Of a stretch of 52,321 bases of DNA, positions 17,452 to 26,785 are shown piece after piece. The notes beneath the pieces are model-generated. The model was given only the letters and a program-made list of their open reading frames with translations, was not told the DNA's origin and searched no databases. The stretch spans positions 1-52,321 of the forward strand of contig CALMEI010000051.1 of assembly GCA_937863225.1 (NCBI GenBank). The letters run 5' to 3'. Within the stretch, counting starts at the first letter, position 1; each line of letters starts with the position of its first letter. The DNA is from an uncultured Polaromonas sp. (GTDB lineage Bacteria > Pseudomonadota > Gammaproteobacteria > Burkholderiales > Burkholderiaceae_C). The translations under genes and the position numbers were made by a program.

Positions 17452-20292
17452 TCAAACCACTTCTGTTGTAGCGTCAATTGCCACCGCACAATACTTGAAT
17501 TCTGGGATTTTCCCAAACGGGTCCAGTGCGGCATTGGTCAATAGGTTGGCAGCCGCCTCATAGTAGGCGAATGGGATAAATAGGGTGCCGGTCGGTGTTC
17601 CATTGTCTAAGCGCGTTTGAATTTTGATTTCACCACGGCGCGATTTGATGCTGACAATGTCGCCAGAATTGATTTTCAATCGAGCCATATCGGCTGCATT
17701 CATTGAGACTGTAGCTATTGATTCTATGGCATTCAATACATCGGATCGACGCGTCATACTGCCTGTGTGCCAGTGTTCTAACTGGCGACCTGTGATCAAA
17801 ACAAAGGGGTATTGCGCATCTGTCTGCTCATCTGCGGGGATGTAGTGTGTGGGCTTGAGTAGCACGCGACCATCAGCGGTGGGAAAGCGATCTGTGAACA
17901 CAATTGGCTGACCATCATCATCCGCACTCAAGCACGGGTAGGTAACGCTGGATTCGCGTTGCAAGCGCTCCCATGTGATGCCACCAATTGCAGTGTGCAT
18001 GGTTTGTCGCATTTCCTCGTAAACGGCTGCCACACCATGGTGTTCGCCTTCGTAATTCCATGGCAAACCCATGTGCGCAGCAAGCTGTTGAATGATCCAC
18101 AAATCAGGCATCGCTTGACCCGGTGCTTGAATCGCTTGGCGCCCCATTTGCACCATGCGGTCGGTGTTACTGACGGTGCCGGTTTTTTCTGGCCAGGCCG
18201 TCGCAGGTAACACCACATCGGCCAGCCAAGCAGTTTCGGTCATGAAAATATCTTGTACCACCAAATGCTCTAAAGATGCCAAAGCATGACGCGCGTGGTT
18301 CAAATCGGGATCGCTCATGGCGGGGTTTTCACCCATGATGTACATGCCGCGCACCTTGTGAGGGTCGCTTTCATCAGATAAGATTTTATGCATGATTTCA
18401 ACCACGGTGTAGCCAGCTTGGTCGTCCAGTTTGGTGTGCCAAAAGTTTTCAAACCATGCGTGTGATTTAGGATCGGTCACACGCTGGTAGTTGGGGAACA
18501 TCATGGGTATCAAACCCGCATCGCTGGCACCTTGCACATTGTTTTGCCCGCGTAATGGGTGCAGGCCCGAACCCGGTTTGCCAATTTGCCCAGTGATGCT
18601 GCACAGCGCTATCAAGGCACGCACATTGTCAGTGCCATGAATATGTTGACTCACACCCATGCCCCACAAAATCATGGCGGCTTTTGCCTTTGCAAACGCG
18701 TGTGCCACTTCGCGCAAGGTCGTCGCAGGTATACCACACAGTGGCGCCATGGTCTCTGGGCTAAAGTCTTTCACGCTATCCCGCAGTGCTTCAAAATTGT
18801 TGACGCGATTAGCGATAAAGTCATCATCCACTAAACCATCTTCAATCACGGTGTAGATCAAAGAATTAATCATGGCCACATCGGTATCAGCTTTGAACTG
18901 TAATGTGCGCCACGCGTGTTTGCTGATGTCGGTCAGGCGTGGATCGGCCAATACGATTTTTGTGCCATGCTTGGCCGCGTTTTTCATCCACGTGGCTGCA
19001 ACCGGGTGGTTCGATGTGGGGTTGGAGCCAATGACCAAAATCAAATCGGCGTGCGCGACATCACTTACAGGGTTGCTCACTGCGCCAGAACCCACGCCCT
19101 CTAACAACGCCGCCACACTGGACGCATGACACAGTCGCGTACAGTGGTCCACATTGTTGCTACCAAAGCCTGTACGCACCAGTTTTTGGAACAGATACGC
19201 TTCTTCGTTGCTGCCTTTAGCGCTGCCAAAACCCGCTAGCGATTTTTTACCATGACTGTCACGCAGTTGCACCAGTTTGCCCGATGTGAGCGCCAGTGCC
19301 TCGTCCCAACTGGCTTCTCTGAACGTGTGGCGCCAGTTGGTAGCGTGGGTTTCGCTTGGGATGGCTTTAGGAGCGCCAGCTATGCGTATCAGAGGCTTGG
19401 TCAAGCGTTCAGGGCTGTGCGCATAGTCAAATCCAAAGCGACCTTTGACGCACAAACGACCATGATTGGCGGGTCCGTCACGCCCCTCTATGCTCACAAT
19501 TTGGTTGTTTTTGACTTTGTATGTCAGCAAGCAACCGACACCGCAAAACGGACAAACCGAATCTACTTTTTTATCCACCGCTTGCGAGCCAACATGTGTT
19601 TTTGGCATCAGTGCGCCTGTGGGGCAAGATTGAACGCATTCGCCACATGCCACGCAGCTGCTGTCGCCCATGGGGTCGCCCAAATCAAACACAATTTGGC
19701 TGTGTGATCCGCGCAAGCTCATACCAATGACATCGTTCACTTGCTCATCACGGCAAGCACGCACGCAGCGCTTGCATTGAATGCAGGCATCCAAATTCAC
19801 AGCCATTGCTGGGTGGCTGTGATCTGATTTCGGTTGTTCGCGACGCAGTGCCTGCAGCTCGGGACGCACCTTCACATTCAAGCGGGCCGCCCAATCACTT
19901 AATTCCCCATGTTGACCTGCAAACTCCGTTCGGCTTGAGTTTGAGTTTGTCTTAGCAACATCATTCCACTTAAAGCCTTGGTCCGGCATATCACTGAGCA
20001 ACAATTCGAGCACCATCTTCTGGCTTTTTATTGCACGATCGCTGGTGGACTGAACGTCCATCCCCTCAGTTACGCTGCGGCAACATGACGGCGCCAAGGT
20101 GCGTTCTCCTTTGATTTCGACCACACATGCGCGGCAATTGCCGTTAGGCTTTAACCCCGGTTGGTGACACAGGTGCGGAATATCAATCTGATGGCGAAAA
20201 GCTGCATCAAAAATCGTTTCGCCCTGACGCGCATGTATCGTCGCACCGTTGAGCGTGAATCTGACTGATTGGTTGGGGCTTGCGGTGTTCAC
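17452..20292 (-). CDS. fdsA: NAD-dependent formate dehydrogenase catalytic (alpha) subunit
   Basis: A 946-residue cytoplasmic molybdenum formate dehydrogenase subunit of the FdsA type. A NuoG-like N-terminus carries a [2Fe-2S] set (C-H-Q-P-G, C-R-A-C). Ferredoxin motifs C-I-Q-C-K-R-C-V-R-A-C and C-V-A-C-G-E-C-V-Q-S-C follow, then C-P-F-C-G-V-G-C of the catalytic domain. The active-site D-H-C-T-R-L-C-H-A-S has cysteine in the selenocysteine position. There is no Tat signal. It starts with GTG inside a four-base GTGA overlap with the fdsB stop, so it is co-translated with the NADH-side subunit. Confidence 0.93.
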   Translation of the reverse strand: MNTASPNQSVRFTLNGATIHARQGETIFDAAFRHQIDIPHLCHQPGLKPNGNCRACVVEIKGERTLAPSCCRSVTEGMDVQSTSDRAIKSQKMVLELLLSDMPDQGFKWNDVAKTNSNSSRTEFAGQHGELSDWAARLNVKVRPELQALRREQPKSDHSHPAMAVNLDACIQCKRCVRACRDEQVNDVIGMSLRGSHSQIVFDLGDPMGDSSCVACGECVQSCPTGALMPKTHVGSQAVDKKVDSVCPFCGVGCLLTYKVKNNQIVSIEGRDGPANHGRLCVKGRFGFDYAHSPERLTKPLIRIAGAPKAIPSETHATNWRHTFREASWDEALALTSGKLVQLRDSHGKKSLAGFGSAKGSNEEAYLFQKLVRTGFGSNNVDHCTRLCHASSVAALLEGVGSGAVSNPVSDVAHADLILVIGSNPTSNHPVAATWMKNAAKHGTKIVLADPRLTDISKHAWRTLQFKADTDVAMINSLIYTVIEDGLVDDDFIANRVNNFEALRDSVKDFSPETMAPLCGIPATTLREVAHAFAKAKAAMILWGMGVSQHIHGTDNVRALIALCSITGQIGKPGSGLHPLRGQNNVQGASDAGLIPMMFPNYQRVTDPKSHAWFENFWHTKLDDQAGYTVVEIMHKILSDESDPHKVRGMYIMGENPAMSDPDLNHARHALASLEHLVVQDIFMTETAWLADVVLPATAWPEKTGTVSNTDRMVQMGRQAIQAPGQAMPDLWIIQQLAAHMGLPWNYEGEHHGVAAVYEEMRQTMHTAIGGITWERLQRESSVTYPCLSADDDGQPIVFTDRFPTADGRVLLKPTHYIPADEQTDAQYPFVLITGRQLEHWHTGSMTRRSDVLNAIESIATVSMNAADMARLKINSGDIVSIKSRRGEIKIQTRLDNGTPTGTLFIPFAYYEAAANLLTNAALDPFGKIPEFKYCAVAIDATTEVV

Positions 20293-22085
20293 TGGGCACC
20301 TCCAATCTCATGCGCAAAATAGGTTTGCACACAGCGCACAGGGTTGGGAGCAGCTTGCCCCAAACCGCAAATGGATGCGTCTGCCATCACTTTGTTCAAG
20401 TCTTCCAGCGTGGCATTGTCCCAAACAGGCGCTGCCATTAACTTAGCGGCCTTGGCAGTACCCACGCGGCAGGGCGTGCATTGACCACAGCTTTCGTTTG
20501 CAAAAAATCGCATCATGTTCAGCGCGGCATCACGCGCTTTGTCCATCTGGCTCAACACAATCACTGAAGCAGAACCGATGAAACCACCGTACTGTTGCAA
20601 AGTATCAAAATCCAAAGGCACATTGGCCAAACTGGCCGGTAAGATGCCGCCCGATGCACCACCTGGCAAGTAGGCGTAGAGCTGGTGACCATCCAACATG
20701 CCCCCACAATATTCATCCAGCAGTTCTTGCAATGTGATGCCAGCGGGTGCTAATTTGACACCAGGTTTTTTGACGCGGCCACTGACGCTGAAACTGCGCA
20801 AGCCTTTGCGTCCATGGCGTCCAAAACTGTTGAACCAATCCGCACCCTTTTGCACAATGTCACGCACCCAATACAGGGTTTCAAAATTGTGCTCCAAAGT
20901 GGGACAACCAAATAAACCCACTTGCGCAATATAGGGCGGTCGCATGCGCGGCTCGCCGCGCTTGCCTTCTATGCTTTCAATCATGGCGGATTCTTCGCCG
21001 CAGATGTACGCGCCAGCACCACGCCGCAGTTCAATTCTGGGTATTTTGCCTTTCAGTGAAGCAGGTGGATTGGCTTGCAGTTTGGCCAGTTCTGCGCTGA
21101 GGATTTGACGGCAATCATGGTATTCATCGCGCAAGTAGATGTAGCACGCATCAATGCCCACAACAAGCGCAGCAATCAGCATGCCTTCAATAAAGCGATG
21201 CGGGTCGCTCTCTAAATAGGTGCGGTCTTTGAACGTGCCGGGTTCGCCTTCGTCGATGTTAATCGCCATCAATTTAGGATTTGTCTCAGCCCTCACAATG
21301 CGCCACTTGCGTCCCGCCGGAAATCCCGCACCACCCAAACCACGCAGACCTGAGTCCTCCATCGTTTTAAGCACATCTTCAGCAGCAAGGTTGCCACTGG
21401 CAATGCTGCTTGCCAACGCATAGCCACCTTGAGACAGGTAGTCATCAAAGCCCAAAAATGCTATATTTTTAATAGCAGTATAGGCAGTATTTATGCCGCA
21501 TACAGCCTGATTTGTTATATATTTTTGTTCTTCAATGCATGTTTTGACCAAGTTTGCATTTGCGTTAGCGACCGCCAGTTGATGCACCATTGCCACCGGT
21601 GCTTGTTCACAGCGTCCCATGCAAGGCGATGGGATCACGCGGATTGACGGGTTATCCAAAATGGCAGCCAATTGGGTGATGATTGATTGCGCTCCTGCCA
21701 ATTCACACGACAAACCGTCGCAAACGCGGATATTGAGTGCGGGAACGTCACCGTCCTTCGTTATGCCATCCAGCTCCACTGCCTGAATGACCTCGAAATG
21801 GTGGTAAAAACTTGCGACTTCATAAACCTCTGCCATGGGCATATTCATGGCAGATGCCAGCGCCACCAAGTGCCGTTCATGCAAACCGCGGTAATGGTCA
21901 TTGAGCAGGTGCAAATACTCTATCAACAAGTCCCGTCGAAACCCAGCTGCTGGTTTCTCGCCCAGCACGTTCTGCACCTCGGTGCTGGACAGTGCATCAA
22001 CTTGTCGCCCTTTGAGTTGGCTGGATTTATTCTTGCGCCGAATGCTGTCGCGCAGTTGGTCTGGTGTGATGTGTGTTGAACCCAT
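20289..22085 (-). CDS. fdsB: Fused FdsG-FdsB: NuoE-like plus NuoF-like diaphorase subunit
   Basis: A 598-residue fusion of the two NAD-side subunits of soluble formate dehydrogenase. Residues 1-185 are NuoE/FdsG-like, with the [2Fe-2S] cysteines in V-C-D-G-L-S-C and S-P-C-M-G-R-C. Residues from about 212 are NuoF/FdsB-like: G-G-A-G-F-P-A-G-R-K-W for FMN, G-A-G-A-Y-I-C-G-E-E-S-A for NADH, and C-G-Q-C-T-P-C-R-V-G plus a later Cys for [4Fe-4S]. The linker at residues 188-211 is encoded by a copy of the palindromic repeat. It leads the formate array, 65 bases after apbC on the same strand. Confidence 0.92.
   Translation of the reverse strand: MGSTHITPDQLRDSIRRKNKSSQLKGRQVDALSSTEVQNVLGEKPAAGFRRDLLIEYLHLLNDHYRGLHERHLVALASAMNMPMAEVYEVASFYHHFEVIQAVELDGITKDGDVPALNIRVCDGLSCELAGAQSIITQLAAILDNPSIRVIPSPCMGRCEQAPVAMVHQLAVANANANLVKTCIEEQKYITNQAVCGINTAYTAIKNIAFLGFDDYLSQGGYALASSIASGNLAAEDVLKTMEDSGLRGLGGAGFPAGRKWRIVRAETNPKLMAINIDEGEPGTFKDRTYLESDPHRFIEGMLIAALVVGIDACYIYLRDEYHDCRQILSAELAKLQANPPASLKGKIPRIELRRGAGAYICGEESAMIESIEGKRGEPRMRPPYIAQVGLFGCPTLEHNFETLYWVRDIVQKGADWFNSFGRHGRKGLRSFSVSGRVKKPGVKLAPAGITLQELLDEYCGGMLDGHQLYAYLPGGASGGILPASLANVPLDFDTLQQYGGFIGSASVIVLSQMDKARDAALNMMRFFANESCGQCTPCRVGTAKAAKLMAAPVWDNATLEDLNKVMADASICGLGQAAPNPVRCVQTYFAHEIGGAQ
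21459..21521 (-). repeat. Palindromic interspersed repeat, copy E (in frame inside fdsB)
   Basis: This copy of the 63-base repeat is translated as residues 189-209 of the fused FdsG-FdsB protein: Y-I-T-N-Q-A-V-C-G-I-N-T-A-Y-T-A-I-K-N-I-A. It sits at the junction between the NuoE-like and NuoF-like domains. It aligns to the metG copy without gaps, in the same reading frame, at about 48 of 63 bases by my hand count. Similarity continues a few bases beyond both ends (AAATAT before it, TTTTT after it). Confidence 0.8.
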
Positions 22086-22150
22086 AGCTGCATTGTAGGA
22101 TCAAGCCACAATCCTTATATGCAGTCATCGGTTAATCACCAACCAGGCGT

Positions 22151-23239
22151 TTAAGTTTCTTTTGAAATCTTAATGGCTGGAAATTTGTTGGAGAAATCTT
22201 TGTTTTTGGCGGCAATGGTCACCGCCACTTGGCGCGCCAAGGTTTTGTAGATTTTGGCGATGTCGCTGTCTGGCTCGCTCACAACCGTGGGCTTGCCACT
22301 GTCGGCTTGCACGCGGATTTGCATGTTCAAAGGCAAAGCACCCAAGTAAGCAATGTTGTAATCGGCTGCCATTTTTTTGCCGCCATCGGCGCCAAAAATG
22401 TGTTCAATGTGACCGCAATTGGTACACACATGCACGGCCATGTTTTCCACAATGCCCAAAATCGGCACACTGACTTTTTCAAACATCTTGATGCCCTTTT
22501 TCGCATCCAAGAGTGCGATGTCTTGCGGCGTCGTCACGACCACTGCACCAGTCATGGGAACGCGTTGCGACATGGTGAGTTGAATATCGCCAGTGCCTGG
22601 AGGCATATCGATGATGAGGTAGTCCAAATCTTTCCAATTGGTTTGGCGCAACAATTGTTCTAAGGCCTGCGTCGCCATCGGGCCGCGCCAAATCATGGCT
22701 TCGTCTTGGTCCACCAAAAAGCCAATCGACATGACCTGCACACCATAATTTTCCATCGGCTCTAAATTGGGGCCATCTAAACTTTCTGGCTTGCCACTGA
22801 TACCCATCATCATGGACAAACTGGGGCCATAAATATCGGCATCCAACAAGCCAACCGATGCACCTTCTGCCGCCAAGGCCAAGGCTAAATTCACGGCTGT
22901 GGTGCTCTTGCCCACGCCACCTTTGCCTGATGCCACGGCCACAATATTTTTCACATTCGGCAACAAAGCCACGCCCCGTTGTACCGCGTGCGCAGTGATT
23001 TTGGTGCTGAGGTTGACCGACACATTTTGCACGCCTGCTACCGATTTGGCAGCCGCAATTAATGCTTTGCGAAAGCCATCGATTTGGCTTTTGGCAGGGT
23101 AGCCCAGCTCAATGTCAAAGGACACATCACCATCGTTGATCGTGAGGTTTTTCAATGCTTTGCTGGAAACAAAGTCTTTGCCTGTATTGGGGTCAACAAT
23201 GGTTTGAAGGGCTTGGAGAAGTTGGTCTTGAGTTGCCAT
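22151..23239 (-). CDS. apbC: Iron-sulfur cluster carrier ATPase ApbC/Mrp
   Basis: A 362-residue Mrp/NBP35-type P-loop ATPase that carries and delivers Fe-S clusters. An N-terminal MIP18-like (DUF59) domain spans about residues 1-90. The deviant Walker A S-G-K-G-G-V-G-K-S-T-T is near residue 110, D-A-D-I-Y-G-P-S is at the switch, and the cluster-binding C-T-N-C pair is near residue 270. It is divergent from metG, a frequent proteobacterial pairing, with a 169-base intergenic region that should hold both promoters. Its product could serve the many Fe-S proteins encoded just downstream. Confidence 0.93.
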   Translation of the reverse strand: MATQDQLLQALQTIVDPNTGKDFVSSKALKNLTINDGDVSFDIELGYPAKSQIDGFRKALIAAAKSVAGVQNVSVNLSTKITAHAVQRGVALLPNVKNIVAVASGKGGVGKSTTAVNLALALAAEGASVGLLDADIYGPSLSMMMGISGKPESLDGPNLEPMENYGVQVMSIGFLVDQDEAMIWRGPMATQALEQLLRQTNWKDLDYLIIDMPPGTGDIQLTMSQRVPMTGAVVVTTPQDIALLDAKKGIKMFEKVSVPILGIVENMAVHVCTNCGHIEHIFGADGGKKMAADYNIAYLGALPLNMQIRVQADSGKPTVVSEPDSDIAKIYKTLARQVAVTIAAKNKDFSNKFPAIKISKET

Positions 23240-23408
23240 GTCAGTAAAAATGATGAATGATACGAAAAAATGAAGCGCCCAACACCTTCAGATTAAGGCT
23301 TGGACAACAGGGGTTTATTGCAGAATAAAAAGCAAGAACGGCACGAAGTGTAACGACAACTCATAAAATAGCGAATTACCCTAAAGAATTAACGCCTTAC
23401 GCCCAGTT

Positions 23409-25550
23409 ATGTCCACTACCCCTCGCCAACTCTTCGTTACCACCGCACTGCCCTATGCCAACGGCAACTTCCATATTGGCCACATCATGGAGTACATACA
23501 GGCAGATATTTGGGTACGCTTTCAAAGAATGCAGGGCAATGCGGTCAAATTTGTAGGTGCAGACGACACCCACGGCGCACCCATCATGATTGCTGCCGAA
23601 AAAGCCGGTAAAACACCGCAGCAGTTTGTGGCCGATATAGCTGCGGGGCGCAAGCAGTATCTTGATGGATTTCACATCAGTTTTGATAACTGGCACAGCA
23701 CCGACGCCCCTGAAAATCACGAATTGGCACGCCAAATTTACCGCGATTTACGTGACCGTGCAGATGGTTCACTCATTGAAACCAAAACCATTGAACAGTT
23801 TTTTGACCCCGAAAAAAACATGTTCTTGCCCGACCGCTACATCAAGGGCGAATGCCCTAAATGCCACACCAAAGACCAATACGGTGACAACTGCGAGAAC
23901 TGCGGTGCGGTTTACGCACCCACCGATTTGATCAACCCTGTCTCAACTTTGTCTGGTGCAAAGCCTGAACTGAAAAATTCTGAGCATTTTTTCTTCAAAC
24001 TGTCCGACCCGCGCTGCGTTGAGTTTCTAGAGCGCTGGACGCAAGATGGCAAGCTGCAGCCCGAAGTGGCAAACAAGGTTAAGGAATGGTTTTCTGTCAG
24101 AACCAACCCAGACGGTAGCACGTCAGAAGGTTTAGGCGATTGGGACATATCGCGCGATGCGCCCTACTTTGGCATTGAAATTCCGGATGCGCCCGGTAAA
24201 TATTTTTACGTTTGGTTGGATGCGCCCATTGGGTACTTGGCTTCACTCAAAAACTTGCTGGAAAAGCGTGGCGAAAATTACGACGCTTACATGGCCAACC
24301 CTGCAGTGGAACAGTACCATTTCATTGGCAAGGACATCGTTACCTTTCATACATTGTTCTTCCCTGCTTGCCTGCATTTCAGCGGCCGCAAAACACCGAC
24401 CAATGTTTTTGTGCATGGTTTTTTAACGGTCAACAACGGCGAAAAAATGAGCAAAAGCCGTGGCACAGGCCTAGACCCACTCAAGTATTTAAGCCTAGGC
24501 ATGAACCCAGAATGGCTGCGATATTACCTTGCTGCCAAATTAAGCGCCCGCAACGAGGACATCGACTTCAATGCCGATGACTTCATGGCGCGGGTGAATT
24601 CGGATTTGGTTGGCAAATACATCAACATCGCCAGCCGTGCAGCTGGGTTTATCGCTAAAAAGTTTGACCACAAATTGGGTGTCATCACCGACGATGGACA
24701 ACAATTGCTCAAGCTCATCAGTGCGCAAAAAGACAGCATGCTCGAACTGTACGAAAGCCGTGACTTTGGCAAAGTGTTGCGCGAAACCATGCTTTTGGCC
24801 GACAAAGTGAATGTGTATGTGGATGCCAACAAACCTTGGGAATTGGCCAAAAAAGAAGGCATGGATCCGCGTTTGCACGATGTGTGCACGGTGTGCATTG
24901 AAGCCTTCAGGTTGCTCACCCTATACTTGAAACCAGTGTTGCCGAAGCTAGCTACTGGGGTAGAAACTTTCCTCAGATCAAAACCGTTCACCACCAAAGA
25001 CGCAGCCACACAACTGGGCGCAGGACATGAGATTGGCGACTATGTGCACTTGATGCAACGCGTCGATGTGAAACAGCTTGACGCCCTTTTTTATATGCCA
25101 AATGAGTCTATAGACGGCATAGATACCGCCAAGACTGCTATTAAATCAGTAGCAAAACAAGTTTCCTCACCCAAGCCTGCGACTGCAACAGAAACCATCA
25201 CCATCGACGACTTTGTCAAAGTGGATTTGCGCATTGCGAAAATTCTAAACTGCGAAGTGGTGGAAGGCAGCACCAAACTGTTGCGTTTAACTTTGGATGT
25301 TGGCGAAGTGGACGAAGCAGGCCAAGCCAAAACGCGTAACGTATTCAGCGGTATTGCCAGCAGTTACAAGCCCGCGGACTTAATAGGCAAGCACACCGTG
25401 ATGGTGGCAAACCTAGCGCCGCGTAAGATGAAGTTTGGCATGTCTGAAGGCATGGTGTTGGCCGCAAGCAGCGCTGATGAAAAAGACCAGCCCGGCATTT
25501 ATATTTTAGAACCCGTACCAGGCGCGCAGCCGGGTATGCGGGTGAGCTAA
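23409..25550 (+). CDS. metG: Methionyl-tRNA synthetase
   Basis: A 713-residue class I synthetase that charges tRNA-Met. The H-I-G-H motif is at residues 22-25. The zinc-binding C-P-K-C ... C-E-N-C knuckle is near residues 148-164, and K-M-S-K-S is at 346-350. A helical anticodon-binding domain follows. The C-terminal tRNA-binding OB-fold (V-D-L-R-I-A-K-I ... G-M-V-L-A-A-S) covers about residues 605-713. The linker at residues 562-582, between the anticodon domain and the OB-fold, is encoded by a copy of the palindromic repeat. The gene ends eight bases before the stop of the convergent methyltransferase gene. Confidence 0.96.
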   Translation: MSTTPRQLFVTTALPYANGNFHIGHIMEYIQADIWVRFQRMQGNAVKFVGADDTHGAPIMIAAEKAGKTPQQFVADIAAGRKQYLDGFHISFDNWHSTDAPENHELARQIYRDLRDRADGSLIETKTIEQFFDPEKNMFLPDRYIKGECPKCHTKDQYGDNCENCGAVYAPTDLINPVSTLSGAKPELKNSEHFFFKLSDPRCVEFLERWTQDGKLQPEVANKVKEWFSVRTNPDGSTSEGLGDWDISRDAPYFGIEIPDAPGKYFYVWLDAPIGYLASLKNLLEKRGENYDAYMANPAVEQYHFIGKDIVTFHTLFFPACLHFSGRKTPTNVFVHGFLTVNNGEKMSKSRGTGLDPLKYLSLGMNPEWLRYYLAAKLSARNEDIDFNADDFMARVNSDLVGKYINIASRAAGFIAKKFDHKLGVITDDGQQLLKLISAQKDSMLELYESRDFGKVLRETMLLADKVNVYVDANKPWELAKKEGMDPRLHDVCTVCIEAFRLLTLYLKPVLPKLATGVETFLRSKPFTTKDAATQLGAGHEIGDYVHLMQRVDVKQLDALFYMPNESIDGIDTAKTAIKSVAKQVSSPKPATATETITIDDFVKVDLRIAKILNCEVVEGSTKLLRLTLDVGEVDEAGQAKTRNVFSGIASSYKPADLIGKHTVMVANLAPRKMKFGMSEGMVLAASSADEKDQPGIYILEPVPGAQPGMRVS
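25092..25154 (+). repeat. Palindromic interspersed repeat, copy D (in frame inside metG)
   Basis: This copy is translated as MetG residues 562-582: [21 protein letters not shown]. The central GGCATAGATACCGCC and the right end ACTGCTATTAAA are the parts best conserved against the intergenic and fdsB copies. It lies in the linker before the C-terminal tRNA-binding domain. The central palindrome is weaker here than in copy B, as expected if coding constraint has replaced some bases. Confidence 0.8.
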
Positions 25551-25558
25551 AAACCTGT

Positions 25559-26785
25559 TTAAGAAATTTTCAGCTCAGGCACGGCAATCACATATTGCCA
25601 AGTCACATTGTGCTTGGCTGCCAGCTGCGCTTTGATTTCTTTTTCTAGATTCCACGGCAAAATCAACATGTAGTCAGGCTTGACCGTGTTGAGCACATCG
25701 GGTCCCACCATGGGTATGCGTGAACCTGGCATGAATTTGTTTTGCTTGGCCGGGTTCAAATCAATGACGAACTTCACCAAATCATCACGTACACCCGCGT
25801 AGTTCAACAAAGTGTTGCCTTTGGCGGCTGCACCGTAGGCAGCAACCGTTTTGCCTTCTTCTTGCGCTTGCAATAAAAAGCGCCACAAATCGCGCTTGAT
25901 GCGCACCGCATCGGCTTGTGTTTTACCGTAATAGGCGGCGGTACGCATGCCAACGGCGTCTTCACGGTTGAGCATTTCAGTCACGCGTGGACTGATGGCA
26001 TGCTTGCCCGTATCACTGCGCTGCGCATACACACGCAAGCTGCCGCCGTGGGTAGGCAATTCCTCCACATCAAAGACTGTCAAACCATTGGCTTTGAAAA
26101 TCGTTTGCACCGCGGTGAGTGACAAGTAAGAAAAATGCTCGTGGTAAATGGTGTCAAACTGCGCGTATTTAACCAAGTTCATTAAATGCGGAAACTCAAA
26201 CGTGGACACGCCTTGGGGCTTGAGCAGCATGGCAAAACCTGCCACAAAATCATTGATATCCGGCACGTGTGCCAGCACATTGTTGGCAGCCGTTAAGTCG
26301 GCTTGACGCCCTTTTGCAACCAACTCTTGGGCCAAGGTTACGCCGAAAAATTTTTCTATCGATTCAATGCCAATATCGCGTGCGGCTTTTGCTGTACTGG
26401 CCGTTGGCTCTATGCCATAGCACGGAATGCCCGCAGCCTTGAAGTTACGCAGCAAGTACCCATCATTGGATGCAACCTCAACCACGCAACTGTTGGCATT
26501 CAAACCAAAGCGCTGGGTCATCGCTTCACTGTATGCGGTGGCGTGCTGCATCCAGCTGCTGGAAAACGAACTGAAGTAAGCGTATTCAGCAGAAAACATA
26601 TCGTCAAAGCCAGCGAAGTCTTCGGTTTGCACCAGCCAGCATTGCTCGCACACCAGCACGCGCAATGGGTACACTGTTTCGGGCGCTTGCATTTGAGCAG
26701 GCGTCAAATAGGCATTGGACGGGGGCGAGCTGCCTAAATCGACAAAGGGCAATGTCACTGGTGCATGGCAGTGGCGGCATTTCAT
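25559..26785 (-). CDS. Sugar C-methyltransferase (NDP-4-keto-hexose type)
   Basis: A 408-residue SAM-dependent methyltransferase of the type that C-methylates nucleotide-linked 4-keto-deoxyhexoses (TylC3/TcaB9-like). An N-terminal zinc-binding domain has C-R-H-C near residue 3 and C-E-Q-C near residue 50. The SAM domain follows with V-V-E-V-A-S-N-D-G-Y-L-L and N-N-V-L-A-H-V-P-D-I, then Y-H-E-H-F-S-Y-L-S. A C-terminal domain contains V-A-A-Y-G-A-A-A-K-G-N-T-L-L-N. The start overlaps the epimerase stop by four bases. It likely adds a methyl branch to a surface-polysaccharide sugar; the exact sugar is not deducible. Confidence 0.85.
   Translation of the reverse strand: MKCRHCHAPVTLPFVDLGSSPPSNAYLTPAQMQAPETVYPLRVLVCEQCWLVQTEDFAGFDDMFSAEYAYFSSFSSSWMQHATAYSEAMTQRFGLNANSCVVEVASNDGYLLRNFKAAGIPCYGIEPTASTAKAARDIGIESIEKFFGVTLAQELVAKGRQADLTAANNVLAHVPDINDFVAGFAMLLKPQGVSTFEFPHLMNLVKYAQFDTIYHEHFSYLSLTAVQTIFKANGLTVFDVEELPTHGGSLRVYAQRSDTGKHAISPRVTEMLNREDAVGMRTAAYYGKTQADAVRIKRDLWRFLLQAQEEGKTVAAYGAAAKGNTLLNYAGVRDDLVKFVIDLNPAKQNKFMPGSRIPMVGPDVLNTVKPDYMLILPWNLEKEIKAQLAAKHNVTWQYVIAVPELKIS

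Noticed and set aside
22086-22150. A terminator between apbC and the formate dehydrogenase array.
   Set aside because: The 65-base gap contains no convincing stem followed by a T-run; apbC lies downstream of fdsB's start on the opposite side of the gap and only short imperfect repeats are present.
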